Source: Pseudomonas farris
Lineage (GTDB): Bacteria > Pseudomonadota > Gammaproteobacteria > Pseudomonadales > Pseudomonadaceae
Assembly (NCBI RefSeq): GCF_019145235.1
Contig: NZ_JAHSTV010000003.1
Coordinates: 186,001-250,000, forward strand
Length of the DNA stretch: 64,000 bases
Direction of reading: 5' to 3'
The position numbers and the translations under genes are program-made. Shown here piece after piece: positions 54,836 through 63,333 of this stretch (the first letter of the stretch is position 1; the number at the start of each line of letters is the position of its first letter). A model generated the notes under the pieces. The model worked only from the letters and a program-made list of their open reading frames with translations, was not told where the DNA came from and made no database searches.

Positions 54836-55020
54836 GGTCTATCCGCCACAAAAAAACTCAATCTGCCACTGATCCACAAGCCACATCGGCCCCATTTCGA
54901 ACTACGCTCAACCCCGCACATGAACTCTATTGGGTGTATCACGTCTGATAGGAGGAAATGCGCCCCGACTCGCGCTAAACTGCGCGGGTTTTTAGCCCCC
55001 CCATTCCACCGGAGCCTTCC

Positions 55021-56031
55021 ATGTCCCGCGTTACCTTGAGTCGCTATTTGATTGAGCAGACCCGCAGCAACAACACTCCTGCCGATCTGCGCTTCCTGAT
55101 CGAAGTGGTGGCGCGTGCCTGCAAGGAGATCAACCACGCCGTGTCCAAAGGCGCCCTGGGTGGCGTTCTGGGCAGCATGGGCACTGAAAACGTCCAGGGC
55201 GAAGTGCAGAAGAAGCTCGATGTGATCTCCAACGAGATCCTGCTCGAAGCCAACGAATGGGGCGGTCACTTGGCCGGCATGGCGTCCGAAGAAATGGACA
55301 ATGCCTACCAGATCCCGGGCAAATACCCGAAAGGCGCGTACCTGCTGGTATTCGACCCGCTGGACGGTTCGTCGAACATCGACATCAACGCGCCGGTCGG
55401 CACGATCTTCTCGGTACTGCGTTGCCCGAACGAATACCTGACCCAGAACGAGCCCTTGAATGAAAAGGCCTTCCTGCAGCCAGGTACCCAGCAAGTGGCC
55501 GCCGGCTACGCGATCTACGGTCCGCAGACCATGCTGATCCTGACCTTGGGCGACGGCGTGAAAGGCTTCACCCTGGACCGTGAAATGGGCAGTTTCGTAT
55601 TGACCCACGAAAACATCACCATTCCTGAAACCACCCAGGAATTCGCCATCAACGCGTCCAACCAGCGTCACTGGGAAGCTCCGGTACAGCGCTACGTGGG
55701 CGAATTGCTGGCAGGTGATGAAGGCCCGCTGAAAAAGAACTACAACATGCGTTGGGTTGCCGCAATGGTCGCCGACGTGCACCGCATCCTGAACCGTGGT
55801 GGCCTGTTCATGTACCCACGCGACAGCCGCGAGCCGTCGAAACCGGGCAAACTGCGCCTGATGTACGAAGCCAACCCGATGTCGTTCCTGGTGGAGCAAG
55901 CGGGCGGCGCGTCCACCGACGGCCACCAGCGCATCCTCGACATCCAGCCGGAAGGCCTGCACCAGCGTGTTGCGGTGTTCCTCGGTTCGAAAGAAGAAGT
56001 TGCCCGCGTCACGGCTTACCACAAGGAATAA
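55021..56031 (+). CDS. fbp: fructose-1,6-bisphosphatase, class 1
   Basis: A 336-residue gluconeogenic enzyme. The metal-binding region is [20 protein letters not shown], the substrate-binding part includes [20 protein letters not shown] and [14 protein letters not shown]. Full length. It is needed for growth on amino and organic acids, the usual Pseudomonas diet. The next gene starts 3 bases after its stop. GGAG is 10 bases before the ATG. Confidence 0.96.
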   Translation: MSRVTLSRYLIEQTRSNNTPADLRFLIEVVARACKEINHAVSKGALGGVLGSMGTENVQGEVQKKLDVISNEILLEANEWGGHLAGMASEEMDNAYQIPGKYPKGAYLLVFDPLDGSSNIDINAPVGTIFSVLRCPNEYLTQNEPLNEKAFLQPGTQQVAAGYAIYGPQTMLILTLGDGVKGFTLDREMGSFVLTHENITIPETTQEFAINASNQRHWEAPVQRYVGELLAGDEGPLKKNYNMRWVAAMVADVHRILNRGGLFMYPRDSREPSKPGKLRLMYEANPMSFLVEQAGGASTDGHQRILDIQPEGLHQRVAVFLGSKEEVARVTAYHKE

Positions 56032-56034
56032 ACC

Positions 56035-56637
56035 ATGACCGCGCCCTGGCAGCCGTTGCTCGAATGGTGGTTCGGATCTTTCGAATCACCCAACGAAATA
56101 TCGGCTGACAAGGGCAAGTTATGGTTCGGCAAGCGCGACAGCCAGGACCTCGAAGCGCGGATGCGTTTCGGGGACCAGGTCGAGCAGGCACTGGCCGGCG
56201 GATTGACCGAATGGGTGCAACATCCTGAAGGTTGGCTGGCCCTGGTGCTGCTACTCGATCAACTTCCGCGAATGATCTTTCGCGACACTCCCAAATCCTT
56301 TTCAGGCGACCTCAGGGCTCAGGCACTGGTAGCGCAAGGCATTGCTGCGGATTTCGATCGGCAACTGCCACCGATCCAGCGGGTGTTTATCTATCTGGTG
56401 TTCGAGCACTGCGAAAATCTGGCAGTACAGAACGAAGCAGTTTCGCGGTTTCTTGATCTGGTTGAACAGCAACCGGAGGCGGATCGGGCGGTGTTTGCCG
56501 ACAACCTGGATTATGCCGAGCGGCATCAGAAGATCATTGCGCGGTTTGGACGGTTTCCCCATCGCAATGCGGTGTTGGGGCGTGAATCTACGGCTGAGGA
56601 GCTGGAGTTTCTTTCAGGTCCCGGGTCTCGGTTTTAG
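56035..56637 (+). CDS. DUF924 family protein
   Basis: A 200-residue all-helical protein of the DUF924 family (WLALVLLLDQLPRMIFRDTP is the hallmark, with FEHCENLAVQNEAVSRF and FGRFPHRNAVLGRESTAEEL). TPR-like in fold; no known enzyme function. It begins MTAPWQPLLEWWFGSFESPN and lies 3 bases after fbp, so it is probably co-transcribed with it. No signal peptide. Confidence 0.9.
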   Translation: MTAPWQPLLEWWFGSFESPNEISADKGKLWFGKRDSQDLEARMRFGDQVEQALAGGLTEWVQHPEGWLALVLLLDQLPRMIFRDTPKSFSGDLRAQALVAQGIAADFDRQLPPIQRVFIYLVFEHCENLAVQNEAVSRFLDLVEQQPEADRAVFADNLDYAERHQKIIARFGRFPHRNAVLGRESTAEELEFLSGPGSRF

Positions 56638-56660
56638 ATTTTCATTGCGGCAGAAGCCGC

Positions 56661-56757
56661 CTTCGCGAGCAAGCTCGCTCCCACATTGGATCTCGGTCGG
56701 ACACAAAATCTGCGTTCGCTGAAGATCATATGTGGGAGCGGGCTTGCTCGCGAAGGG
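56661..56757. repeat. REP pair in outward (inverse-first) order
   Basis: Inverse copy at 56661-56687 and forward copy at 56731-56757, with the same interval type (GGATCTCGGTCG.ACACAAA...GCTGAAGATC) as 54741-54835. Confidence 0.88.
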
Positions 56758-56770
56758 GTCTGCAAAAGCA

Positions 56771-58663
56771 CTAGATCCGGAAACTACCCACCAACTGCTT
56801 CAACCGCGCCGCCTGCTGCTCAAGATCAGCACACGCACGCAATGTCGACTGCAAGTTCTCCACGCCTTCCTGGTTCAGCGTGTTGATCTCGGTGATATCG
56901 ACGTTAATCGACTCGACCACGGCGGTCTGTTCTTCGGTCGCGGTCGCCACGGACTGGTTCATCCCGTCGATCTCTCCGATGCGCTGCGTCACGCTGCCCA
57001 GGCGTTCGCCGGCCTGGTTGGCGATGCCGACGCTGCTTTCGCTCTGGCGCTGGCTGTCGGTCATGGTGCTGACCGCTTCCCGGGCGCCGACTTGCAACTC
57101 TTCGATCATCTTCTGCACTTGCTGGGCCGAATCCTGAGTGCGGTGAGCGAGGTTGCGTACCTCATCCGCGACCACGGCAAAACCACGGCCGGCTTCACCG
57201 GCACGGGCCGCTTCGATGGCGGCGTTGAGCGCCAGCAGGTTGGTTTGCTGCGAAATGCTGGTGATCACTTCCAGAATCTGGCCGATGTTCACCGTGTTGC
57301 TGTTCAGGGTTTCGATGTTGCCGCACGAATCGCTGATTTTTGCCGACAGCTGCTGCATCGCGGCGATGGTTTTATCCACCACTTGCTGACCGTCTTCGGC
57401 CAGGGCACGGGCGTCGCTCGAATGCTGCGAGGCGAGGGCGGCGTTCTGGGCGATTTCCTGGGCGGCGGCGCCCAATTCGTTAATCGCTGCAGCCACGCTG
57501 CTGGTGCGTGAGGCTTGCTGATCGGAGTTGAACATCGACGAGTTGGAGGCCGCGACGACCCGCAAGGCCACTTCGTTGACTTGGCCGGTGGCCGAGGACA
57601 CTTCGCGGATCGAGGTATGAATGCGTTCCACGAAACGGTTGAACGAGGTGCCTAGTGCGCCGAATTCATCCTGGCCGTGAATGGTCAGGCGCTTGGTCAG
57701 GTCACCTTCGCCCTCGGCGATGTCATGCATGGCGCGGCCCATGGTCAGCAGTGGTTGCATCAGCACGCGGATCAACATGCTCAGCAGTGCGATGATGATC
57801 ACCACGGCGATGACCATGGCAATGATTGCCGAGGTGCGGAATTCGCTGAGCATCGAGAACGCGGTGTCTTTATCCAGCACCAGCGCCACATACCAGTCGG
57901 CAGACGGCACACCATTGACGTGAGTGAAGGAGATGAATTGGGTTTTGCCGTCCAGTTCGACTTCCTTCAGGCCCGGGCTGATTTTCGGCGCGCCGTTGGG
58001 ATAGGCGTCGGCCAGGTTCTTGAGCACCAGTTTGCTGTCCGGGTGGATCAGGATCTTGCCGTCGGCGCTGACGATAAACGCATGGCCGTGGCCGCCGAAA
58101 TTCAGCAAGTTGATGATCGCGCTGACGCTGGACAGATCAATGTCTGCGCCGGCGACGCCAATCATTTGATTCTGATGCTTCACTGGCGTGGCAACGGTAA
58201 TCACCAGTTTGCCCGACGATGCCGCAATGTAGGGTTCAGTGACGATGGTCTGTTGCGCGTTGTTGGCCGCCTTGTACCAGCCACGGGCGCGCGGGTCGTA
58301 GTCTGCCGCGCGGTTGCCGGCCGGGACCGAGAACATCACGCCATCGGTGCCGCCAAAGTAGCTCAGCTGGAAGTTGCTGGTGTAAGCCGGCAGGTCGATG
58401 GCGCGCTTGAGGTTGGCCTGTGCGCTGCCGTCCACGGCAATCTGCTGGGACAGCGATTGCAGCAGCTGGATACGGCTTTCCAGCCAGGTCTGGATGTTGC
58501 TGGTGGTCAGGCTGCCAAGTTCCTGCATCGAGGACTCGGTACTGCTGAGTAAGGTCTGCCGCTGGCGGTAATCGTTGAACAGGATGAAGCAGGCGAATGC
58601 AACGGCCACCACGAGGGCGGCGGCCAACAGGATTTTGTGGCTGAACTTCATATTTCTGGTCAT
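56771..58663 (-). CDS. methyl-accepting chemotaxis protein with dCACHE sensor
   Basis: A 630-residue chemoreceptor: membrane helix (about 10-30), periplasmic double-CACHE domain (about 38-275; [20 protein letters not shown] and [20 protein letters not shown] are the ligand-site segments), second helix (about 280-303), HAMP, and a signalling domain with the tip [20 protein letters not shown] and [20 protein letters not shown]. dCACHE receptors of this shape commonly bind amino acids, organic acids or amines; the ligand is not clear. Two close ATG codons (58663, 58651) can serve as start. It converges on the DUF924 gene. Confidence 0.92.
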   Translation of the reverse strand: MTRNMKFSHKILLAAALVVAVAFACFILFNDYRQRQTLLSSTESSMQELGSLTTSNIQTWLESRIQLLQSLSQQIAVDGSAQANLKRAIDLPAYTSNFQLSYFGGTDGVMFSVPAGNRAADYDPRARGWYKAANNAQQTIVTEPYIAASSGKLVITVATPVKHQNQMIGVAGADIDLSSVSAIINLLNFGGHGHAFIVSADGKILIHPDSKLVLKNLADAYPNGAPKISPGLKEVELDGKTQFISFTHVNGVPSADWYVALVLDKDTAFSMLSEFRTSAIIAMVIAVVIIIALLSMLIRVLMQPLLTMGRAMHDIAEGEGDLTKRLTIHGQDEFGALGTSFNRFVERIHTSIREVSSATGQVNEVALRVVAASNSSMFNSDQQASRTSSVAAAINELGAAAQEIAQNAALASQHSSDARALAEDGQQVVDKTIAAMQQLSAKISDSCGNIETLNSNTVNIGQILEVITSISQQTNLLALNAAIEAARAGEAGRGFAVVADEVRNLAHRTQDSAQQVQKMIEELQVGAREAVSTMTDSQRQSESSVGIANQAGERLGSVTQRIGEIDGMNQSVATATEEQTAVVESINVDITEINTLNQEGVENLQSTLRACADLEQQAARLKQLVGSFRI

Positions 58664-58943
58664 TAAATGAGCTACCGCGAAGGGCTGGTCAACAAGGGGT
58701 GTCGATTTGCCACAGTGGAAGGCTTTGCGCTGCTTCTATGTCGACTGGCAAGCGCCAAAGATTAGGCGGCCTGGGGGAAAACCGACGAAATACTCAACGG
58801 CGCGAAAAAGTGGGCTGATTTATCGTCAAAAGGCTGACGGCGACCAAACAAATAGCCGAATGCTCAGGGAACCAGACAGGAGTTTTCTCTTCTAAGCTTC
58901 AGCTTGGCAGCCATGCCATTCCCTTCGCCCCAGGAGTTACACC
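58664..58943. other. 280-bp divergent intergenic region
   Basis: No gene or clear operator is seen. A 62-codon frame (58707-58895) has no signature. Confidence 0.5.
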
Positions 58944-59198
58944 ATGTCGCTGCGATCTATCGCCTTGCTCTCGTTCTGCGTGTTGTTGGCAGCGTGCGGC
59001 AAGATCAATCAGGAAAATTACTCGAAGCTGTCGACTGGCATGCCCAAGGCCGAGGTTGAAACCTTGCTGGGCAAACCTACCGATTGCTCGGGCGCGCTCG
59101 GCATGTCCAGTTGCACCTGGGGCGACCAAAACAGCTTTATCAGCGTGCAGTATGCCGGTGACAAAGTGCTGATGTTTTCTGGCCAAGGCCTGAAGTAA
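58944..59198 (+). CDS. small lipoprotein, SmpA/OmlA-like
   Basis: An 84-residue lipoprotein: MSLRSIALLSFCVLLAACGK with lipobox LAAC, then INQENYSKLSTGMPKAEVET and LLGKPTDCSGALGMSSCTWG, the pattern of small SmpA/OmlA-like domains (YSKLxxGMxxxEVxxLLGxP). Two Cys in the mature part can form a disulfide. Role unknown; may assist envelope assembly. It is 32 bases upstream of the lipocalin gene and probably shares its transcript. Confidence 0.87.
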   Translation: MSLRSIALLSFCVLLAACGKINQENYSKLSTGMPKAEVETLLGKPTDCSGALGMSSCTWGDQNSFISVQYAGDKVLMFSGQGLK

Positions 59199-59230
59199 AC
59201 CGGGGCTATTCGCCCACGGGAGAAAAAATA

Positions 59231-59800
59231 ATGAAGCGGTTACTGATCGTTCTTTTTGCCGGCCTGGTATTGGCTGGCTGCGCCACTTCTGGCGTAGATC
59301 CGTTGGCACCCAAGACCGTCAACTCGGTCAACCTCAAGCGCTACCAGGGAACCTGGTACGAACTGGCGCGTCTGCCGGTGTATTTTCAGCGCAACTGCGC
59401 GCAATCCGAAGCCCATTACAGCCTCAAGCCTGAAGGTGACATGGCGGTGCTGAACCGCTGTCTGACGTCGGACTGGCAATGGGAAGAGGCCAAAGGCACG
59501 GCTTATCCACAGGTGCCCGGCAAGGCCGACAAGCTGTGGGTCGAGTTCGATACCTGGTTCTCGCGATTGATACCCGGTGTGGCGAAGGGAGAATACTGGG
59601 TGTTGTACGTCAGCGATGATTACAAGACCGCGATTGTCGGCGACCCGAGCCGCCGTCACCTCTGGCTGCTGTCACGCACCCCGACGGTCAATGGTGTGGT
59701 GCGAGAAGAACTGCTGAGCAAGGCGCGTCAGCAGGGTTATGACACGACGCGACTGATCTGGCGCGCGTCGGATACCAAGATGGCCAAGACTTCGAACTGA
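59231..59800 (+). CDS. blc: outer-membrane lipocalin Blc
   Basis: A 189-residue lipoprotein with lipobox LAGC (Cys17) and the bacterial lipocalin fold: GTWYELAR (40-47), CLTSDWQWEEAKGTAYPQVP and YWVLYVSDDYKTAIVGDPSR with LWLLSRTP. Blc binds fatty acids or lysophospholipids in the outer membrane and is usually induced under stress. A REP doublet follows its stop by about 20 bases. Confidence 0.93.
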   Translation: MKRLLIVLFAGLVLAGCATSGVDPLAPKTVNSVNLKRYQGTWYELARLPVYFQRNCAQSEAHYSLKPEGDMAVLNRCLTSDWQWEEAKGTAYPQVPGKADKLWVEFDTWFSRLIPGVAKGEYWVLYVSDDYKTAIVGDPSRRHLWLLSRTPTVNGVVREELLSKARQQGYDTTRLIWRASDTKMAKTSN

Positions 59801-59819
59801 TTGCCAACGAAGATTAAAT

Positions 59820-59910
59820 GTGGGAGCGGGCTTGCTCGCGAAAGCGGTCTGTCAGTCAACAATTGTGTTGAAGATGACGGTCCCTTCGCGAGCAAGCCCG
59901 CTCCCACATT
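59820..59910. repeat. REP doublet
   Basis: Forward copy at 59820, inverse copy ending 59909; loop GTCAACAATTGTGTTGAAG. It lies between the convergent lipocalin and hutF genes. Confidence 0.9.
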
Positions 59911-59918
59911 TTTTTGTG

Positions 59919-61283
59919 TCAGCCTAAGAGATCGCGCAGAACCTGGGTGAAGGCGCGGTTACTCTCTTCTTCCCCGGCATGCCGCCCATCACGCACGACC
60001 CACTGGCCGTTGACCAGCACATCCCGCACCTGACGATCACCACCGGCAAACAACCAGCGATTGAGAATCCCGTCACCACTGGCCGTCGCCAGGTACGGAT
60101 CGTTGCCATCGAGCACCAACCAATCCGCACGCTTGCCGACTTCCAGGGCGCCGATCGGCTGCCCCAGCGCCTGGGCGCCGCCATCCAGCGCGGCGTCGTA
60201 CAGTGTGCGGCCTACCATCGGCTGATCCGCGCCATACAAACGATTACGCCGCTGATCGCGCAGACGCTGGCCGTATTCCAGCCAGCGCAATTCTTCCACC
60301 ACGCTTAACGAGACATGGCTGTCGGAACCGATGCCCATGCGCCCGCCCTGCGCCAGGAAATCCACCGCCGGAAAAATCCCGTCGCCGAGGTTGGCTTCGG
60401 TGGTCAGGCACAGGCCTGCGATGGCGCGGCTCTTGGCCATGAGCGTGACTTCTTCGGGGTTGGCGTGGGTTGCGTGGACCAGGCACCAGCGCTGATCGAC
60501 GTCGGTGTTTTCGTACAGCCATTGCAACGGCCGGCGACCGCTCCAGCTAAGGCAGTCATCGACTTCCTTCTGCTGCTCGGCAATGTGAATGTGTACTGGG
60601 CACTGCTTGTCGCTGGCCGCCAGCACTTCACTGATCTGCTGCGGGGTGACCGCACGCAACGAGTGGAAACACAAACCCAGGGCCTGGGCCGGTTGCTGCG
60701 CCAGGATCGGCTGCAAGCGCGACTGAAGTTTCAGATAGTTTTCGGTGCTGTTGATAAAGCGGCGCTGACCTTCGTTCGGGGTCTGGCCACCGAACCCGGA
60801 ATGGCTGTAGAGCACTGGCAGCAGGGTCAAACCAATACCGGCGGAGCTGGCCGCCTGGCTGATGCGCAGCGCCAGTTCGGCCGGGTCTGCGTACGGTTGG
60901 CCGCTCGTATCGTGGTGTACGTAATGAAACTCCGCGACTGAGGTGTAACCGGCCTTAAGCATTTCGATGTACAGCTGACGGGCGATGACGCCGAGTTGAT
61001 CCGGGCTGATTTTTCCGACGAGCCGATACATCAAATCGCGCCAGGTCCAGAAACTGTCGTTCGGATTACCCGCCACTTCTGCCAACCCGGCCATGGCCCG
61101 CTGGAAGGCGTGGGAGTGTAAATTCGGCATTCCCGGCAGCAGCGGACCGCTCAGCCGTTCGGCGTCATCTGCGTGGGAATCGGCCTGGATATGGGTCAGC
61201 ACGCCATCGGCACTGACCTCAAGACGTACATTGTTGGCCCATCCACTAGGCAGCAGCGCGCGTTCGGCAAAGAAGGCGGACAT
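59919..61283 (-). CDS. hutF: formimidoylglutamate deiminase
   Basis: A 454-residue amidohydrolase that converts N-formimino-glutamate to N-formyl-glutamate, the Pseudomonas branch of histidine breakdown. Zinc ligands are in MPNLHSHAFQRAM (His56, His58), the later CLVHATHANPEEV His and GSDSHVSLS Asp. Other marks are EFHYVHHDTSGQPYADPAEL and LCLTTEANLGDGIFPAVDFL. It is divergent from hutC, and a HutC-type operator lies about 25 bases upstream of its start. Confidence 0.95.
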   Translation of the reverse strand: MSAFFAERALLPSGWANNVRLEVSADGVLTHIQADSHADDAERLSGPLLPGMPNLHSHAFQRAMAGLAEVAGNPNDSFWTWRDLMYRLVGKISPDQLGVIARQLYIEMLKAGYTSVAEFHYVHHDTSGQPYADPAELALRISQAASSAGIGLTLLPVLYSHSGFGGQTPNEGQRRFINSTENYLKLQSRLQPILAQQPAQALGLCFHSLRAVTPQQISEVLAASDKQCPVHIHIAEQQKEVDDCLSWSGRRPLQWLYENTDVDQRWCLVHATHANPEEVTLMAKSRAIAGLCLTTEANLGDGIFPAVDFLAQGGRMGIGSDSHVSLSVVEELRWLEYGQRLRDQRRNRLYGADQPMVGRTLYDAALDGGAQALGQPIGALEVGKRADWLVLDGNDPYLATASGDGILNRWLFAGGDRQVRDVLVNGQWVVRDGRHAGEEESNRAFTQVLRDLLG

Positions 61284-61307
61284 GGTTCAGCACCCCATCG
61301 TATGTTA

Positions 61308-61326
61308 TTTGTATATACATATACAG
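61308..61326. promoter_or_regulatory. HutC-type operator upstream of hutF
   Basis: TTTGTATATACATATACAG contains the palindrome TGTATATACA, related to CTTGTATGTACAAG in front of hutU. Bound HutC here would block hutF; hutC autoregulation from the same place is possible. Confidence 0.65.
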
Positions 61327-61359
61327 ACGTTTGCCTGCTCGGTAAACTCCGGCAAGCTA

Positions 61360-61520
61360 TGTGGCTCGTGTGGTTAGTTCGTCAGCTCAAGTTCGGATGC
61401 CAGAAATTCAGAGCCAAGGCGCTGCGACGAGTCTTAGCTGGCTATGGCGAGGAGCAGCAACGCAGGATCTGGATTTTCTGGCGCCGAAATTGACTGACAG
61501 AACTAACCACACGAGCCACA
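61360..61520. repeat. 161-bp imperfect palindrome between hutF and hutC
   Basis: Perfect 20-bp end arms (61360-61379 TGTGGCTCGTGTGGTTAGTT and its inverse 61501-61520), then imperfect pairing inward to about position 61410/61470 (TTCGG.GCCAGAAA...). The whole piece can fold back on itself. It ends 30 bases before the hutC start. Not coding and not a REP. Confidence 0.88.
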
Positions 61521-61550
61521 TTACCTCTATTCAACCAACAAGGATTAAAC

Positions 61551-62300
61551 GTGCCGACTCCGCCTGCAGTCTCCCCGTTGGCCGCACACATGGGCGACAG
61601 TCCGGCGCCCTTGTACGCCCGCGTCAAACAGATGATCACCCAGCAAATCGACAGTGGAAACTGGCCGCCGCACTACCGCGTTCCGTCGGAAAGCGAGTTG
61701 GTCAGCCAGCTGGGTTTCAGCCGCATGACCATCAACCGCGCCCTGCGCGAGATGACCGCCGACGGTTTGCTGGTGCGCATGCAGGGTGTCGGTACGTTCG
61801 TCGCCGAGCCGAAAAGTCAGTCTGCCTTGTTTGAAGTGCACAACATCGCCGACGAGATCGCCTCCCGTGGCCATCGCCACACCTGCAAGGTAATCACCCT
61901 TGAAGAAGAGGCTGCCGGTTCCGAGCGCGCCCTGGCCCTGGACATGCGCGAAGGCCAGAGGGTTTTCCACTCGCTGATCGTGCATTTCGAAAACGACATT
62001 CCGGTGCAAATCGAAGACCGTTTCGTCAACGCGCTGGTGGCGCCGGACTACCTCAAGCAAGACTTCACCTTGCAAACGCCTTACGCCTATCTGAATCAGG
62101 TCGCGCCATTGACTGAAGGCGAGCACGTGGTCGAAGCGATTCTCGCCGAGCCGTCCGAATGCAAGTTGCTGCAGATTGAGAAGGGCGAACCTTGCCTGCT
62201 GATTCGTCGCCGTACCTGGTCCGGCCGTCAGCCCGTGACCGCCGCCCGTTTGATTCACCCCGGTTCCCGTCATCGTCTGGAAGGACGGTTCCATAAATAA
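61551..62300 (+). CDS. hutC: histidine utilisation repressor
   Basis: A 249-residue GntR/HutC regulator: winged helix about 20-90 (VPSESELVSQLGFSRMTINR, then DGLLVRMQGVGTFVAEP) and UTRA effector domain (VFHSLIVHFENDIPVQIEDR, FVNALVAPDYLKQDF, TAARLIHPGSRHRLEGRF) that binds urocanate. It represses hut genes until urocanate accumulates. GTG start with AAGGATTAAAC upstream. hutD follows after 10 bases. A 161-bp palindromic element separates it from its likely promoter and operator. Confidence 0.95.
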   Translation: MPTPPAVSPLAAHMGDSPAPLYARVKQMITQQIDSGNWPPHYRVPSESELVSQLGFSRMTINRALREMTADGLLVRMQGVGTFVAEPKSQSALFEVHNIADEIASRGHRHTCKVITLEEEAAGSERALALDMREGQRVFHSLIVHFENDIPVQIEDRFVNALVAPDYLKQDFTLQTPYAYLNQVAPLTEGEHVVEAILAEPSECKLLQIEKGEPCLLIRRRTWSGRQPVTAARLIHPGSRHRLEGRFHK

Positions 62301-62310
62301 AGAGCCATAA

Positions 62311-62880
62311 ATGAGCCAGTTGAAAGTTTTACGCGCGGCCGATTACCCGCGCATGCCGTGGAAAAACGGCGGTGGCAGCACTGAAGAAATCACCCGCGAT
62401 ACCGGTGTGGGCCTTGATGGTTTTGGCTGGCGCCTGTCGATTGCCGACATCGGCGAGTCGGGCGGGTTTTCCACCTTTGCCGGCTATGAGCGGGTGATCA
62501 CTGTGCTGCAAGGCGAGGGCATGACCTTGCGCGTCGACGGTCAGGACACACGGTCGTTGTTACCGCTGGACCCGTTTGCTTTCAGTGGCGAGAGTCATGT
62601 GTCCTGCACATTGCTCGGCGGCCCGATTCGCGATTTCAACCTGATTTATGCGCCGGACCGTTACCGCGCGCGGTTGCAGTGGCTGGAGGGTGAGCAGCGG
62701 TTTTTCAGTTCGGCCGGCACCGTGCTGGTGTTCAGCGTCGCTGAACAGCTTGAAGTGACGGTGGGTAACAACGCCTCTCAGCTAGGACGCCATGATTGTC
62801 TGCAACTGGACGGTAACGTTGGCCTGCTGGATATCTCTATCAAGGGGCAGTGCTGTGTGATCGAGCTGATCGCGCGCTGA
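62311..62880 (+). CDS. hutD: HutD family protein
   Basis: A 189-residue bicupin-type protein: LKVLRAADYPRMPWKNGGGS at the start is the HutD hallmark, followed by GFGWRLSIADIGESGGFSTF and GPIRDFNLIYAPDRYRARL. HutD is thought to limit overactivity of the hut pathway, perhaps by binding formyl-glutamate; not an enzyme as far as known. It lies 10 bases after hutC and is co-transcribed with it. Confidence 0.94.
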   Translation: MSQLKVLRAADYPRMPWKNGGGSTEEITRDTGVGLDGFGWRLSIADIGESGGFSTFAGYERVITVLQGEGMTLRVDGQDTRSLLPLDPFAFSGESHVSCTLLGGPIRDFNLIYAPDRYRARLQWLEGEQRFFSSAGTVLVFSVAEQLEVTVGNNASQLGRHDCLQLDGNVGLLDISIKGQCCVIELIAR

Positions 62881-62902
62881 TCCAACACCGAGAGTCGCCT
62901 CT

Positions 62903-62964
62903 ATCGCGGGCAAGCTCGCTCCCACAGGACACCGTCGTACTTGTGGAAGCGGGCTTGCCCGCGA
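62903..62964. repeat. diverged REP pair in outward order
   Basis: TCGCGGGCAAGCTCGCTCCC (inverse) and GTGGAAGCGGGCTTGCCCGC (forward) with an 14-15 base interval; likely end of hutCD transcription. Confidence 0.8.
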
Positions 62965-63165
62965 TGCTTTTCAGAGCTCGAAACCCCGTTTCCCATTGCG
63001 CACCACTTTGTTACCGAACGCCCCAGCGTGGCGCAAAACCACGCTCAAGTAACAGCCATCGTCCTCGCGCAAAATCCCCCCCCAAAAATTTCATCTTCCT
63101 CAAGGCCCTTGATCTACAGCCTTTCCAGCCCTTTCAAAACTTTTCTTGAACACTCATCCAGCAAG

Positions 63166-63184
63166 TTGGCCGCTTGATTGCATA
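63166..63184 (+). promoter_or_regulatory. sigma-54 (-24/-12) promoter of hutU
   Basis: TTGGCCGCTTGATTGCATA: GG 63168-63169 and GC 63180-63181 are 10 bases apart with TTGC. CbrB with sigma-54 drives hutU in fluorescent pseudomonads. Confidence 0.75.
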
Positions 63185-63186
63185 TG

Positions 63187-63200
63187 CTTGTATGTACAAG
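63187..63200. promoter_or_regulatory. HutC operator of hutU
   Basis: CTTGTATGTACAAG is a perfect 14-bp palindrome that covers the expected transcription start of the sigma-54 promoter. Confidence 0.8.
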
Positions 63201-63333
63201 TAAAGACGTATGCGTATGAGTCGATCGAGACTCCTCGCAACGTCCACTGATTCGCTTGTGGCGCTCTGACGCGCACAAGCTCGCTTGCCCACCGCCAGGG
63301 TTGGTTTGGATTGATCGCTGAGGAGTCTTTTTC

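Larger units (their letters stand above)
62881..63333. other. 453-bp region between hutD and hutU
   Basis: It holds a REP pair, an AT-rich and C-run stretch with no gene (62970-63150), a sigma-54 promoter and a HutC operator. Confidence 0.6.

Noticed and set aside
63229..63310. Additional sigma-54 box at TGGCGCTCTGACGC near 63266
   Set aside because: The GG and GC are 9 bases apart, not 10; the site at 63166 is a better match.
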